DNA from: Sphingomonas sp. PP-CC-1A-547
GTDB taxonomy: Bacteria > Pseudomonadota > Alphaproteobacteria > Sphingomonadales > Sphingomonadaceae
NCBI RefSeq assembly: GCF_003610375.1
Contig: NZ_RAPZ01000013.1
Coordinates: forward strand, 186,001-250,000
Reading direction: 5' to 3'
Length of the DNA: 64,000 nucleotides
Below are positions 34,310-43,174 of this stretch, piece after piece. The translations under genes were made by a program, and so were the position numbers. Every line of letters starts with the position of its first letter. Within the stretch, counting starts at the first letter, position 1. The notes under the pieces were generated by a model. The model had not been told where the DNA came from, did no database searches, and worked only from the letters and a program-made list of their open reading frames with translations.

Positions 34310-35608
34310 ATGGTCCCCCGCTATTCCCGCCCCGACATGGTCGCGATCTGGACGCCCGAAGCACGCTTCAAGATCTGGTTCGAGATCGAGGCGCACGCCA
34401 CCGACGCGCTCGCCGAACTGGGCGTGGTCCCTAAGGAAGCCGCCGCCGCGATCTGGGAAAAGGGTGCGTTCGAGGTCGACCGGATCGACGAGATCGAGCG
34501 TGAGACCAAGCACGACGTCATCGCCTTCCTGACCAACGTCGCCGAGCATGTCGGCCCCGAAGCGCGCTTCATGCACCAGGGCATGACATCGTCGGACGTG
34601 CTCGACACCTGCCTCGCGGTGCAGTTGGCCAAGGCAAGCGACATCCTGATCGCCGATCTCGACGCACTGCTGGTGGTGCTCGAACGACGCGCGCGCGAGC
34701 ACAAGATGACGCCGACCATCGGTCGCAGCCACGGCATCCATGCCGAGCCGGTGACGTTCGGGCTGAAGCTCGCGCAGGCGCATGCCGAGTTCGCCCGCAA
34801 CCGCGCGCGGCTGGTGGCGGCGCGCGAGGACGTCGCGACCTGCGCGATCTCGGGTGCGGTCGGTACGTTCGCTAACATCGATCCGTTCGTGGAGGAGTAT
34901 GTTGCGGGCAAGCTCGGGCTGTCGGTCGAGCCGGTGTCGACACAGGTCATCCCGCGCGATCGCCACGCGATGTTCTTTGCGACCTTGGGCGTGATCGCCA
35001 GCTCGATCGAGCGGCTCGCGACTGAGGTGCGTCATCTGCAGCGCACCGAAGTGCTCGAGGCGGAAGAGTTCTTCTCGCCGGGCCAGAAGGGCTCGTCGGC
35101 GATGCCGCACAAGCGCAATCCGGTGCTGACCGAGAACCTCACCGGTCTCGCTCGGATGGTGCGCGGGTATGTGACGCCGGCGATGGAGAACGTCGCACTG
35201 TGGCATGAGCGCGACATCTCGCACTCGTCGGTCGAGCGGTACATCGGGCCGGATGCTACGATTACGCTCGACTTCGCGCTCGCGCGGCTGACCGGGGTGA
35301 TGGACAAGCTGGTCGTGTACCCCGAGCGGATGTTGAAGAACCTCAACAAGATGGGCGGCCTCGTCCATTCGCAGCGCGTGCTGCTGGCACTGACGCAGGC
35401 GGGGGTGAGCCGCGAGGACGCGTATCGGCTGGTCCAGCGCAACGCGATGAAGGTGTGGGATTCGGACGGCGCGCTGTCGCTGCTCGAATTGCTGAAGGCG
35501 GATCCGGAAGTGACGCTGTCGGATGCCGAACTGGAAGACAAGTTCGACCTTGGCTATCATTTGAAGCACGTCGACACGATCTTCGCGCGGGTATTCGGCG
35601 CGGCCTGA
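34310..35608 (+). CDS. purB: Adenylosuccinate lyase
   Basis: PurB acts twice in purine synthesis, releasing fumarate from SAICAR and from adenylosuccinate. The 432-residue protein shows KHDVIAFL, MTSSDVLDT, GRSHGIHAEP with the catalytic histidine, and the fumarase/aspartase signature GSSAMPHKRNP. The ATG at 34310 follows CGAGGAAA and gives the family N terminus (MVPRYSRPDM); the longer open frame upstream is antisense to the EF-hand gene. It is followed by a palindromic repeat. Confidence 0.96.
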   Translation: MVPRYSRPDMVAIWTPEARFKIWFEIEAHATDALAELGVVPKEAAAAIWEKGAFEVDRIDEIERETKHDVIAFLTNVAEHVGPEARFMHQGMTSSDVLDTCLAVQLAKASDILIADLDALLVVLERRAREHKMTPTIGRSHGIHAEPVTFGLKLAQAHAEFARNRARLVAAREDVATCAISGAVGTFANIDPFVEEYVAGKLGLSVEPVSTQVIPRDRHAMFFATLGVIASSIERLATEVRHLQRTEVLEAEEFFSPGQKGSSAMPHKRNPVLTENLTGLARMVRGYVTPAMENVALWHERDISHSSVERYIGPDATITLDFALARLTGVMDKLVVYPERMLKNLNKMGGLVHSQRVLLALTQAGVSREDAYRLVQRNAMKVWDSDGALSLLELLKADPEVTLSDAELEDKFDLGYHLKHVDTIFARVFGAA

Positions 35609-35627
35609 GGACTAAAGGCAAAGGTTA

Positions 35628-35740
35628 CTCCCCTCCCTGAAAGGGAGGGGTTGGGGGTGGGTCGGCTGGCTCGAGCCACACCCGTCTGGCGCTTGCGGAT
35701 GCCAACCCACCCCCTGCCCCTCCCTTTCAGGGAGGGGAGA
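35628..35740. repeat. Paired inverted repeat, 'CTCCCCTCCC' family, copy 3
   Basis: CTCCCCTCCCTGAAAGGGAG plus GGGGTTGGGGGTGGGTCGGC mirror AACCCACCCCCTGCCCC and TCCCTTTCAGGGAGGGGA. It lies 20 bases past the purB stop. Confidence 0.9.
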
Positions 35741-35785
35741 CCGTTGCGGATCGGCGGTGTAACGTCCGAAACGACCCAAATGCAC

Positions 35786-35859
35786 GTAACGCAATTGCGA
35801 TTACGTGTTACAAAATTGCGACAACGCGCAACTAAGCCCATATCCGGCTTGCCGGATAT
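35786..35859 (+). promoter_or_regulatory. Two palindromes upstream of the 28-codon ORF
   Basis: The near-palindrome GTAACGCAATTGCGATTAC (35786-35804, with a perfect CGCAATTGCG core) could be an operator. ATATCCGGC-TT-GCCGGATAT (35840-35859) is a perfect inverted repeat just before the ribosome site of the small ORF. No regulator can be assigned. Confidence 0.4.
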
Positions 35860-35883
35860 TGTTCCGGCATTGGAGACCTACCC

Positions 35884-35970
35884 ATGCGCATGTTCGAAAC
35901 CGTGACCAGCACCATGCTGGCGATCGCGGCTCAAGCGCTGGTGGTCGGGGTGGTCATCACCGCCTTCTGA
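35884..35970 (+). CDS. 28-residue single-span membrane peptide
   Basis: This small ORF begins at ATG 35884 with GGAG eight bases upstream. It encodes MRMFETVTST followed by MLAIAAQALVVGVVITAF, a single hydrophobic helix reaching the C terminus. It stands alone between purB and the TM2 gene and is followed by a 9-bp GC stem (CGCCCCCTC/GAGGGGGCG at 35985-36004) that lacks a good T run. It is too short for ordinary gene finding. The start signal and the isolated transcript layout support it; the function is unknown. Confidence 0.5.
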   Translation: MRMFETVTSTMLAIAAQALVVGVVITAF

Positions 35971-36038
35971 TCCATCGGCCCGCCCGCCCCCTCCCGAGGG
36001 GGCGCGGCTAGGCCGGCAGTTTCAAGACGCGCGAATAA

Positions 36039-36491
36039 TCACTGCTTGCGTGGATAGCGCGCCGCGAATTCCTCGTCGGACATCACCAGATAGCGGATCA
36101 TGTCGATCAACGCCCACGGCGCGCTGATGACCAAGCCGACGACCGTGAGCGTGAGCACCAGCATGACGATTCCCGAGCCGGTCCGGCCGAGGTAGAAGCG
36201 GTGGATGCCGAGCGTGCCGATCACGAACGCCATGACCGCGGCGACGTATTTGTTGCGGTCGTTGGTCGGGAGAGCCTCGGGCGGCACGGCACGCCGTGGG
36301 CCCGGCGCGGTGGGCATCGGGAAGACGCTGAGCGCGCGATCGTTGGCGGCCTCGAAATCGACTTCCAGGCCGATCGCGGGCTCGCCGCGGTGCGCCCAGT
36401 CTTCGCGGGCGAACCGGTAACGCTGTCCGTCTTGCCCGGCGACGAGACCTTCGCCCGTACGGGGATCGACGCCTAAAACCTGTCCGCGCAT
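36039..36491 (-). CDS. TM2 domain-containing protein
   Basis: The 150-residue protein has an N-terminal soluble part that begins MRGQVLGVDPRTGEGLVAGQ and looks like a small beta domain, then a TM2 pair (VAAVMAFVIGTLGIHRFYLG, turn, VLTLTVVGLVISAPWALIDM). TM2 proteins often have a soluble domain ahead of two helices; no enzymatic role is known. It is read from the reverse strand and is the only gene between the small ORF and the next membrane protein. Confidence 0.82.
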   Translation of the reverse strand: MRGQVLGVDPRTGEGLVAGQDGQRYRFAREDWAHRGEPAIGLEVDFEAANDRALSVFPMPTAPGPRRAVPPEALPTNDRNKYVAAVMAFVIGTLGIHRFYLGRTGSGIVMLVLTLTVVGLVISAPWALIDMIRYLVMSDEEFAARYPRKQ

Positions 36492-36563
36492 ATCATTCCT
36501 CGGTGTTAGTTCGGCATTCTGGCGGATGATGCGAATCAGGCAAGCTCGAACTTACTCCCGGTG

Positions 36564-37034
36564 TCAGGCGGCAAGCGCGGTTTGACGCCAATGTCTGTCG
36601 TCGTCGTTGTCTGCATTCGTCGATCGCGTTTTCCGCGAGCGGACTGCACGCTTGTGCGCCTTTGCACCCGGACGGCAAGTAAAGACGCCGAGCCAGCGCG
36701 TCATGAAACCCCGAACGCGCAGGCTGGATGCCGCAGCGGCCAGCGCCATGAGAATGTCGAGATAGGCCGAAATCTCGAACGTCGTGATCCAGATCGCGAC
36801 ATCCGGGGCGGCCAGAGTGAGTAGTCGAATGCCGTCGCCTTCGCCGACGAGCGTGACCATCGCGGCCGTTAGCATCAGCAGGACCATGACCGCGGCATCG
36901 CCCCGCGTGAACCGTGCCAACCGCGCCGCAGGCTTGTCGATCAGCACTCGGCGCAATGCCTTGCCGATCGGCGTCTGGGGGGCGGTGGCCATGACCAGCC
37001 AACACGCTATCGCGGTGAAAAGACATGCCAGCAT
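36564..37034 (-). CDS. Hypothetical membrane protein
   Basis: The 156-residue product has an N-terminal span (MLACLFTAIACWLVMATA), a cytoplasmic-type segment rich in Arg/Lys, two or three more hydrophobic stretches (VMVLLMLTAAMVTLV, ISAYLDILMALAAAASSL) and a strongly basic tail. The ATG at 37034 is preceded by a GGGGGG run that may act as ribosome site; the ATG at 37133 reads into the dnaJ end. I chose this frame over the overlapping -1 frame (36493-37026) because only this one yields coherent membrane helices. The family is not recognised. Confidence 0.6.
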   Translation of the reverse strand: MLACLFTAIACWLVMATAPQTPIGKALRRVLIDKPAARLARFTRGDAAVMVLLMLTAAMVTLVGEGDGIRLLTLAAPDVAIWITTFEISAYLDILMALAAAASSLRVRGFMTRWLGVFTCRPGAKAHKRAVRSRKTRSTNADNDDDRHWRQTALAA

Positions 37035-37068
37035 TGCGCCCCCCTTTGGTTCTATATGGTAGACGGGT

Positions 37069-38202
37069 TTATTCCCCGGCGAACACGCCCTTGAGCTTGG
37101 CGAAAAACCCCTGGCTCGCGGGGCACTCGTCACCCGTTTCCGTCTCGCGGAACATCTCGAGCAGTTCCTTCTGGCGGTTGCTGAGACGCGTGGGGGTTTC
37201 GACGTCGATCTGGACGACGAGGTCGCCGTGGCCGCGGCCCTGCAGGACGGGCATGCCGGCGCCGCGCTGGCGGAGCTGCTTGCCCGACTGGATGCCGGCG
37301 GGGATCTTCACCTCGTGCGTGCGGCCGTCGAGACCGGGGATCGACAGCGCCCCGCCGAGCGACGCGACCGTGAAGCTGATCGGTGCGCGTGCGAAGAGCG
37401 TGGTGCCTTCGCGTTCGAACAGATTGTGCTTGGTGACGTGGAGGAAGATGTAGAGGTCGCCGGACGGTGCGCCGCGGGCGCCCGCCTCGCCTTCGCCCGA
37501 CATGCGGATCCGCGTGCCTTCGTCGACACCGGGGGGGACGTTGATCGAGAGCGTCTTGGTCTTCTCGACACGACCTTCGCCACGGCAATCTGGGCACGGG
37601 TCGGCGATGACTTCGCCCGCGCCGTTGCAGACCGGGCAAGCGCGCTCGACCACGAAGAAGCCCTGCTGCGCGCGGACTTTACCGTGACCGCCGCAATGCT
37701 GGCAGGTCTTCGCGCGCGTACCGGCCTTCGCGCCCGAGCCATCGCAGGTGTCGCAGAGCGCGGAGACGTCGATCGTGATCTCGGTCGTCTTGCCGTGGAA
37801 GGCTTCCTCCAGGCTGACTTCCATGTCGTAGCGCAGGTCAGCGCCGCGTCGTGCCGCCGAGCGACCGCCGCCGCGCTGCGCGCCGCCCATGAATTCGCCG
37901 AAGACGCTTTCGAAGATGTCGCTGAAGCCGCCGAAATCCTGTGCGCCGCCGCCGTGACCGCCACCGCCGCCGTTCTGGAACGCGGCGTGGCCGAAGCGAT
38001 CGTATGCCGCGCGCTTCTGCGGGTCCTTGAGGCATTCGTACGCCTCGCTGACCGCCTTGAACTGCGCTTCGGAATCCTTGCAGCCGGCGTTCTTGTCCGG
38101 GTGATACTTCATCGCGAGCTTGCGGTAGGACGACTTGATCGTCCCCGCATCCGCGGTCCGCTCGCATTCGAGCAGTTCGTAATAATCTGTCTGGGTACTC
38201 AT
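37069..38202 (-). CDS. dnaJ: Chaperone DnaJ
   Basis: DnaJ delivers substrates to DnaK and stimulates its ATPase. The J-domain with HPD (YHPDKN) is at the N terminus, followed by a Gly/Phe-rich linker (NGGGGGHGGGAQDFGGFSD), four CXXCXGXG zinc repeats (CDTCDGSG, CQHCGGHG, CPVCNGAG, CPDCRGEG) and the C-terminal substrate domain. At 377 residues it is full length. It is downstream of dnaK across a palindromic repeat. Confidence 0.97.
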   Translation of the reverse strand: MSTQTDYYELLECERTADAGTIKSSYRKLAMKYHPDKNAGCKDSEAQFKAVSEAYECLKDPQKRAAYDRFGHAAFQNGGGGGHGGGAQDFGGFSDIFESVFGEFMGGAQRGGGRSAARRGADLRYDMEVSLEEAFHGKTTEITIDVSALCDTCDGSGAKAGTRAKTCQHCGGHGKVRAQQGFFVVERACPVCNGAGEVIADPCPDCRGEGRVEKTKTLSINVPPGVDEGTRIRMSGEGEAGARGAPSGDLYIFLHVTKHNLFEREGTTLFARAPISFTVASLGGALSIPGLDGRTHEVKIPAGIQSGKQLRQRGAGMPVLQGRGHGDLVVQIDVETPTRLSNRQKELLEMFRETETGDECPASQGFFAKLKGVFAGE

Positions 38203-38216
38203 AGCGGCCCTCTTAG

Positions 38217-38316
38217 CCCTCTCCCCTCCGGGGAGAGGGTTGGGTGAGGGGCCATTCCACACGGCAGCGCGCGGAACTGCCCCTCACCCCGGCCCTCTCC
38301 CCGAGGGGGAGAGGGA
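38217..38316. repeat. Paired inverted repeat, 'CCCTCTCCCC' family, copy 2
   Basis: CCCTCTCCCCTCCGGGGAGA with GGGTTGGGTGAGGGG mirrors CCCCTCACCCCGGCC and CTCTCCCCGAGGGGGAGAGG. It lies between dnaK and dnaJ, inside the operon. Confidence 0.92.
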
Positions 38317-38323
38317 GTTTCGG

Positions 38324-40231
38324 TTACGCCTTCGGGTTGTCGTCGACTTCCGAGAACTCGGCGTCGACGACGTCGTCGTCCTTCTTCGCCGCATCACCAT
38401 CAGCCGACGGCGAAGCGTCCGCCTGGGCCTGCTTCTCGTAGATCGCCTGGCCGAGCTTCATCGCGACCTGGGCGAGCGCGGTACTCTTCTCGGTCATCGC
38501 ATCCGCATCGCCGCTCTCGACCGCAGCCTTGGTCGCGTCGATCGCAGCCTGGATCTCGGTCTTCAGCGACTCGTCGACCTTGTCGGCGTTGTCCGCCAGC
38601 TGACGCTCGGTGGTGTGGACCAGCGACTCGGCGTTGTTCTTCGCCTCGGCGCCCGCACGACGCTTCTTGTCCTCCTCGGCGAAGGTCTCGGCATCGCGGA
38701 CCATCTGGTCGATGTCGTTGTCCGAAAGACCGCCCGATGCCTGGATGCGGATCTGCTGCTCCTTGCCGGTGCCCTTGTCCTTGGCCGACACGCTGACGAG
38801 GCCGTTCGCATCGATGTCGAACGTGACCTCGATCTGCGGCACGCCGCGCGGTGCGGGCGGGATGCCGACGAGATCGAAATTGCCGAGCATCTTGTTGTCG
38901 GCCGCCATCTCGCGCTCGCCCTGGAACACGCGGATCGTCACCGCGCCCTGGTTGTCGTCCGCGGTCGAGTAGGTCTGCGACTTCTTGGTCGGGATCGTCG
39001 TGTTGCGATCGATCATCCGGGTGAACACGCCACCCAGCGTCTCGATGCCGAGGGACAGCGGCGTCACGTCGAGCAGCAGCACGTCCTTGACGTCGCCCTG
39101 CAGCACTCCGGCCTGGATCGCGGCACCCATCGCGACGACCTCGTCCGGGTTAACGCCCGTGTGCGGTTCCTTGCCGAAGAACTGCTTCACGACTTCACGG
39201 ACGCGCGGCATGCGCGTCATGCCGCCGACCAGCACGACCTCCGAGATGTCCTCGGGCTTCAGGCCGCCATCGGCGAGCGCCTTGCGGCAAGGCTCGAGCG
39301 TGCGCTTGACCAGGTCCTCGACCATCCGCTCCAGGTCGGCGCGGGTGATCGACTTCACCAGATGCTTCGGGCCGTTCTGGTCCGCGGTGATAAAGGGCAG
39401 GTTGACCTCGGTCGTCTGCGCCGACGACAGCTCGATCTTCGCCTTCTCGGCCGCTTCCTTCAGACGCTGCAGCGCCAGCTTGTCCTTGGCGAGGTCGATG
39501 CCTTCCGCCTTCTTGAACTCGTCGGCGAGGTACTGGACGATCTTGTTGTCGAAATCCTCACCGCCGAGGAAGGTGTCGCCGTTCGTGGCCTTCACCTCGA
39601 ACACGCCGTCGCCGATTTCCAGCACCGAGATGTCGAACGTGCCGCCGCCGAGATCGTAGACCGCGATCGTCTTGCCGTCCTGCTTGTCGAGGCCGTAGGC
39701 CAGCGCCGCCGCGGTCGGCTCGTTGATGATGCGCAGCACTTCGAGGCCGGCGATCTGGCCGGCATCCTTGGTCGCCTGGCGCTGTGCATCGTTGAAGTAC
39801 GCGGGAACGGTGATGACCGCCTGCGTGACCGTTTCGCCGAGATACGACTCGGCGGTTTCCTTCATCTTCTGCAGCGTGAACGCCGAGATCTGCGACGGCG
39901 AGTAATCCTTGCCACCCGCCGAGACCCATGCGTCGCCGTTCGGGCCGCGCGAGATCTTGTACGGGACCAGCTCGGTGTCCTTCTTGGTGATCGGATCGTC
40001 GAAACGACGGCCGATCAGGCGCTTCACTGCGAAGATGGTGTTGTCGCCGTTCGTCACTGCCTGGCGCTTGGCCGGCTGGCCGACCAGTCGCTCGCCATCC
40101 TTGGCGAATGCGACGATCGACGGCGTGGTGCGCGCGCCCTCGGAATTCTCGATGACCTTGGGCTTGCCGCCTTCCATGACGGAAACGCAGCTGTTGGTCG
40201 TGCCGAGATCGATACCGATTACTTTAGCCAT
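38324..40231 (-). CDS. dnaK: Chaperone DnaK (Hsp70)
   Basis: DnaK is the ATP-driven Hsp70. The 635-residue protein begins [14 protein letters not shown], contains the phosphate loop [15 protein letters not shown], and ends in an acidic tail ([17 protein letters not shown]) of the EEVD-like bacterial type. All domains (ATPase, beta-sandwich substrate domain, helical lid) are present. An RpoH-type promoter and a leader hairpin lie upstream (40274-40347). It precedes dnaJ. Confidence 0.98.
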   Translation of the reverse strand: MAKVIGIDLGTTNSCVSVMEGGKPKVIENSEGARTTPSIVAFAKDGERLVGQPAKRQAVTNGDNTIFAVKRLIGRRFDDPITKKDTELVPYKISRGPNGDAWVSAGGKDYSPSQISAFTLQKMKETAESYLGETVTQAVITVPAYFNDAQRQATKDAGQIAGLEVLRIINEPTAAALAYGLDKQDGKTIAVYDLGGGTFDISVLEIGDGVFEVKATNGDTFLGGEDFDNKIVQYLADEFKKAEGIDLAKDKLALQRLKEAAEKAKIELSSAQTTEVNLPFITADQNGPKHLVKSITRADLERMVEDLVKRTLEPCRKALADGGLKPEDISEVVLVGGMTRMPRVREVVKQFFGKEPHTGVNPDEVVAMGAAIQAGVLQGDVKDVLLLDVTPLSLGIETLGGVFTRMIDRNTTIPTKKSQTYSTADDNQGAVTIRVFQGEREMAADNKMLGNFDLVGIPPAPRGVPQIEVTFDIDANGLVSVSAKDKGTGKEQQIRIQASGGLSDNDIDQMVRDAETFAEEDKKRRAGAEAKNNAESLVHTTERQLADNADKVDESLKTEIQAAIDATKAAVESGDADAMTEKSTALAQVAMKLGQAIYEKQAQADASPSADGDAAKKDDDVVDAEFSEVDDNPKA

Positions 40232-40273
40232 GAGTTCTAATTAGCCCCTCACTTGAAACGAAAATACGAAACC

Positions 40274-40301
40274 GGTTCCACCCCGTTACGGCAGTGGAAC
40301 C
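40274..40301 (-). promoter_or_regulatory. Hairpin in the dnaK leader
   Basis: GGTTCCAC pairs perfectly with GTGGAACC around a 12-base loop, about 42 bases upstream of the dnaK ATG and downstream of the predicted transcription start. It could influence mRNA stability or translation. Confidence 0.5.
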
Positions 40302-40317
40302 TTTCTGATGATGGGCG

Positions 40318-40347
40318 CGATATAGGTGGCCTCGCGCTTGCCGCAAG
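40318..40347 (-). promoter_or_regulatory. RpoH (sigma-32)-type promoter of dnaK
   Basis: On the reverse strand CTTGCG is followed after 15 bases by CCTATATCG, close to the alphaproteobacterial heat-shock consensus CTTGAC-N16/17-CYTATNT. The spacing is one or two bases short. Transcription would start around 40310, giving a leader of about 80 bases. Confidence 0.65.
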
Positions 40348-40399
40348 ATTGTACCGGTCATAGGATGCGCAAGTGGTCGGGCCCGGAGAAAAGTAACCT

Positions 40400-40837
40400 A
40401 TGCGTATCGTTTTCGGACTGGGTGTTGCCGCGATGGCACTGGCGTCGTGCGCGCCGCCCAAGGAACTGTCCGTCGACGGGGCCTGGGTGCGGCTCGGCGC
40501 GGTGACCGGACGACCCGCGGCGGCGTATTTCACAGTGCACGGGGGGCCTACACCTGCGACGCTCATCTCAGCCACCACGGACGTCGCGATCAAGTCGGAG
40601 ATGCACGAGACCATGGACAAGGGCGGCATGTCGACGATGACGCCGCTGACCCGCGTGGAGATTCCGGCGAACACGGATGTCGCGTTCGCGCCGGGCGGGC
40701 GGCACGTGATGCTGTTCGACATGAACTCCGGGATCAAGCCCGCCGATCGCGTGACGCTCACGTTCGCGTTCGCAGATGGGACGCGGATCATAAACAACGC
40801 GACCGTGGTCGCGGCGGGAACCCCGGTAGGGAAGTGA
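40400..40837 (+). CDS. PCu(A)C-type periplasmic copper chaperone lipoprotein
   Basis: The 145-residue protein starts with a lipoprotein signal (LASC lipobox) and has the copper-binding pattern of PCuAC proteins: a methionine/histidine pair in KSEMHETM, a following methionine, and HVM in GGRHVMLF. These chaperones hand Cu(I) to the CuA/CuB sites of cytochrome oxidase. It is divergent from dnaK. Its stop overlaps the GTG of the next gene (GTGA). Confidence 0.9.
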   Translation: MRIVFGLGVAAMALASCAPPKELSVDGAWVRLGAVTGRPAAAYFTVHGGPTPATLISATTDVAIKSEMHETMDKGGMSTMTPLTRVEIPANTDVAFAPGGRHVMLFDMNSGIKPADRVTLTFAFADGTRIINNATVVAAGTPVGK

Positions 40838-41352
40838 CCGGAGCAGGCTCAAGGCGCGGGCTTACCGAGGGAGAGACGGCGCTCGCGGCATCGGTGTTCG
40901 GGGGCGCGATCGATTACTCTCGCGTAAGCCTGTCGCGGCGGAAATGGGCGTTCTTCCAGCCACGCGATACTGTGATGGCGCCTCGTGGCTGCATCCACTT
41001 TCATCCCAAAGGCGATCTGTGGTGCGACGACTTCGCCCACGCGAACCTGACGCTGCAGGGGCTGTTCATTCACGAAATGACGCACATCTGGCAGCACCAG
41101 CGCGGCGTGTTCCTCCCCTTGGCGCGGCATCCCTGGTGTCGGTACGACTATGCGTTCCGGCCGGGCGTGGCGCTGCACCGCTACGGCATCGAGCAACAGG
41201 GCGAGATCGTGCGGCACGCCTTCTTGTTGCGCGCGGGAGCGAAGGTCGCGGGAGCACCGTCGCTCGCGCAGTATGAGACAGTGCTGCCGTTCACGCCCGC
41301 TCGTTCCGCCAACGCCCCTCGTCATCCTGACGAAAGTCAGGATGACGAGTGA
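40834..41352 (+). CDS. Vgr-related / HExxH metallopeptidase-like protein
   Basis: The 172-residue protein contains FIHEMTHIWQHQRG, an HEXXH-type metal motif with the pattern of small zinc peptidases and of proteins labelled 'vgr-related' in sphingomonads. No signal peptide is seen. The GTG at 40834 overlaps the copper-chaperone stop, so the two are probably co-expressed. The last dozen or so residues (PRHPDESQDDE) are encoded by a palindromic repeat (41318-41402), so the native C terminus was likely replaced or extended. Confidence 0.7.
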   Translation: MTGAGSRRGLTEGETALAASVFGGAIDYSRVSLSRRKWAFFQPRDTVMAPRGCIHFHPKGDLWCDDFAHANLTLQGLFIHEMTHIWQHQRGVFLPLARHPWCRYDYAFRPGVALHRYGIEQQGEIVRHAFLLRAGAKVAGAPSLAQYETVLPFTPARSANAPRHPDESQDDE

Positions 41353-41402
41353 CTCAGCGAGACGATCGGGGCTCTGGATCCTGACTTTCGTCAGGATGAC
41401 GG
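41318..41402. repeat. Palindromic repeat with CGTCATCCTGACGAAAGTCA core
   Basis: CTCGTCATCCTGACGAAAGT plus CAGGATGACGAG forms a perfect hairpin, and a second GGATCCTGACTTTCGTCAGG follows in inverted order. It overlaps the last codons and stop of the gene ending at 41352. Confidence 0.85.
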
Positions 41403-41425
41403 AATATTCGATGACGCGTCTGGCT

Positions 41426-41665
41426 TTACAGCCAGCTACGACCATCCGGCCCGGCGCACCCGTAAGGCGGCAACTGGCCCGGGAACCGCGCTTGCATCTT
41501 GTGGCAGCCCCAGGCGCGCATCGGGCCCGGCGCATAGCCGTTTAGCGCGATACCAACCTCGTCATACGGGCTGGAGCCGCGCGCGACGTACATGTACCAA
41601 CGCCCGCCGAACATCACCGCGGCCGCGATGAGCACGACACAAACGACCTGGACGATTTTCTGCAT
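41426..41665 (-). CDS. Small membrane-anchored hypothetical protein
   Basis: The 79-residue product has one N-terminal hydrophobic helix (IVQVVCVVLIAAAVMFGGRWY), then a short extracytoplasmic part with two cysteines (WGCHKM and YGCAGP) that could form a disulfide. The ATG at 41665 follows a GGGG ribosome-site-like run; the ATG at 41710 is the alternative. It ends in a Trp-Leu. The function is unknown. Confidence 0.65.
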   Translation of the reverse strand: MQKIVQVVCVVLIAAAVMFGGRWYMYVARGSSPYDEVGIALNGYAPGPMRAWGCHKMQARFPGQLPPYGCAGPDGRSWL

Positions 41666-41772
41666 TGGGGACCCCTTTTGTAAAGAAGGGCGCCCCGTTG
41701 CAGACAACATGGATCAATTTCAACCACCGATCTGGTAGATCGACACCCACCCGATCGGCAGTAATCTGCCGA

Positions 41773-42996
41773 TTACAGCGCGTCGAAATCGATAGGTCGT
41801 GTTCTATCAAGCGCTTGCGGGGCCTCGGGCATCGGATATTTCAATCCGGTCGCGCAGTTGAAAAGAACGACCTTGTCGTCCTCGTCGACCAGCCCGGTGT
41901 TCAGCGCCTGATGATACGCCGCCAGCGTCGCGCCGCCCTCGGGGCACAACAGCAGCCCATCCTGCTTCGCCGCCGCATCGACCGCCTTCAGGATCGCCGG
42001 ATCGCCGACCGCGAGCGCCTGCCCGCCGCTCTCGCGAACCGCGCGGAGGATCAGGAAATCGCCGACCGCCTTCGGCACGCGGATGCCGGCGGCGACGGTG
42101 CTGGCGTCTTCCCAACGCTCGGCATGCTCCTCGCCCGCCTCGAACGCGCGGACGATCGGCGCGCAGCCGCTCGCCTGCACCGCGAACATCTTCGGGCGCT
42201 CCGAGCCTATCCAGCCGAGCTTCTCGAGTTCGTCGAACGCCTTCCACATGCCGATCAGCCCGGTGCCGCCGCCGGTCGGGTAGAAGATCGCGTCGGGCAG
42301 TTTCCAGCCGAACTGCGCGGCGAGTTCGAGACCCATCGTCTTCTTGCCCTCGATTCTGTAGGGCTCCTTCAACGTCGAGAAATCGAACCAGCGGCCTTCT
42401 GCGGCGCCCTTCCCCACGATCGCGCCGCAATCGTCGATGAGGCCGTTGACCCGCCAGACTCGCGCGCCCTGCATCGCGATCTCGCGGACGTTGATCTCGG
42501 GCGTGTCGTCGGGGCAGAACACGATCGTCTCGATCCCGCACCGCGTCGCGTACGCCGCCAGCGCCGCGCCAGCGTTGCCGTTGGTCGGCATCGCGATCTT
42601 CGTGACGCCCAGTTCCTTCGCCATCGCGACGGCCATGACGAGACCTCGAGCTTTGAAGCTGCCGGTCGGGAGGCGGCCTTCGTCCTTCACGAGCACGTTG
42701 GGCCCGCCGGACTTGGTCAGCGGCACTAGCGGGGTCTCAATTTCGCCAAGGCTGACGATGTTGGCCGTGTGGCGGACGGGGAGCAGTTCACGCCACCGCC
42801 ACAGGTCGGTAGGCCGCGCCTCGATCGTGTCGCGCGAAACCGACGACCGCACCGCGTCGAGGTCGTAGCGCACCAGCAACGGTCGCCCGGCGCGCGACAG
42901 CCCATGAAGCTGGTCCGCCTCATACTGCTCCCCGGTGATCGAGCATTCGAGATGCGTGACGAAGGTCTGGCGATCGGTCGTGAGGTTCTGGTTCAT
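41773..42996 (-). CDS. thrC: Threonine synthase
   Basis: This PLP enzyme makes threonine from phosphohomoserine. The 407-residue protein has an N-terminal CSITGE segment and the PLP lysine in LPTGSFKARGL, followed by the phosphate-binding TNGNAGAALA and GGGTGLIG. This corresponds to the plant/archaeal-type branch rather than the E. coli type, so the organism may also carry a second threonine synthase. Its start is about 180 bases from grpE and separated by a repeat. Confidence 0.88.
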   Translation of the reverse strand: MNQNLTTDRQTFVTHLECSITGEQYEADQLHGLSRAGRPLLVRYDLDAVRSSVSRDTIEARPTDLWRWRELLPVRHTANIVSLGEIETPLVPLTKSGGPNVLVKDEGRLPTGSFKARGLVMAVAMAKELGVTKIAMPTNGNAGAALAAYATRCGIETIVFCPDDTPEINVREIAMQGARVWRVNGLIDDCGAIVGKGAAEGRWFDFSTLKEPYRIEGKKTMGLELAAQFGWKLPDAIFYPTGGGTGLIGMWKAFDELEKLGWIGSERPKMFAVQASGCAPIVRAFEAGEEHAERWEDASTVAAGIRVPKAVGDFLILRAVRESGGQALAVGDPAILKAVDAAAKQDGLLLCPEGGATLAAYHQALNTGLVDEDDKVVLFNCATGLKYPMPEAPQALDRTRPIDFDAL

Positions 42997-43009
42997 GGAC
43001 TGACTTTCA

Positions 43010-43170
43010 AATCCTGCCCTGCAAGGGGAGGGGGACCAGCGCAGCTGGTGGAGGGGGCGTGCCGCGTTCGTAACGCTCTACGCAGGCCCCCGGCCGCAGA
43101 TGGTACGCGGGAGGTGAGCCCCCTCCACCACCACGCAAGCGCGTGGCGGTCACCCCCCCCGTTCCGGGGC
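43010..43170. repeat. Paired inverted repeat with CCCCCTCCACCACCACGCAA half
   Basis: AGGGGAGGGGGACCAGC and GGTGGAGGGGGC on the left face GCCCCCTCCACCACC and CGTTCCGGGGCGG on the right. It fills the gap between thrC and grpE. Only one copy is in the window. Confidence 0.65.
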
Positions 43171-43174
43171 GGAT

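Noticed and set aside
36493..37026. Alternative -1 frame over the hypothetical membrane protein
   Set aside because: Its translation is basic and His/Arg-rich without helices; the other frame gives membrane spans and a better start.
38240..40240. 666-codon open frame antisense to dnaK
   Set aside because: DnaK on the opposite strand is unmistakable, and antisense frames of dnaK are a known artefact.
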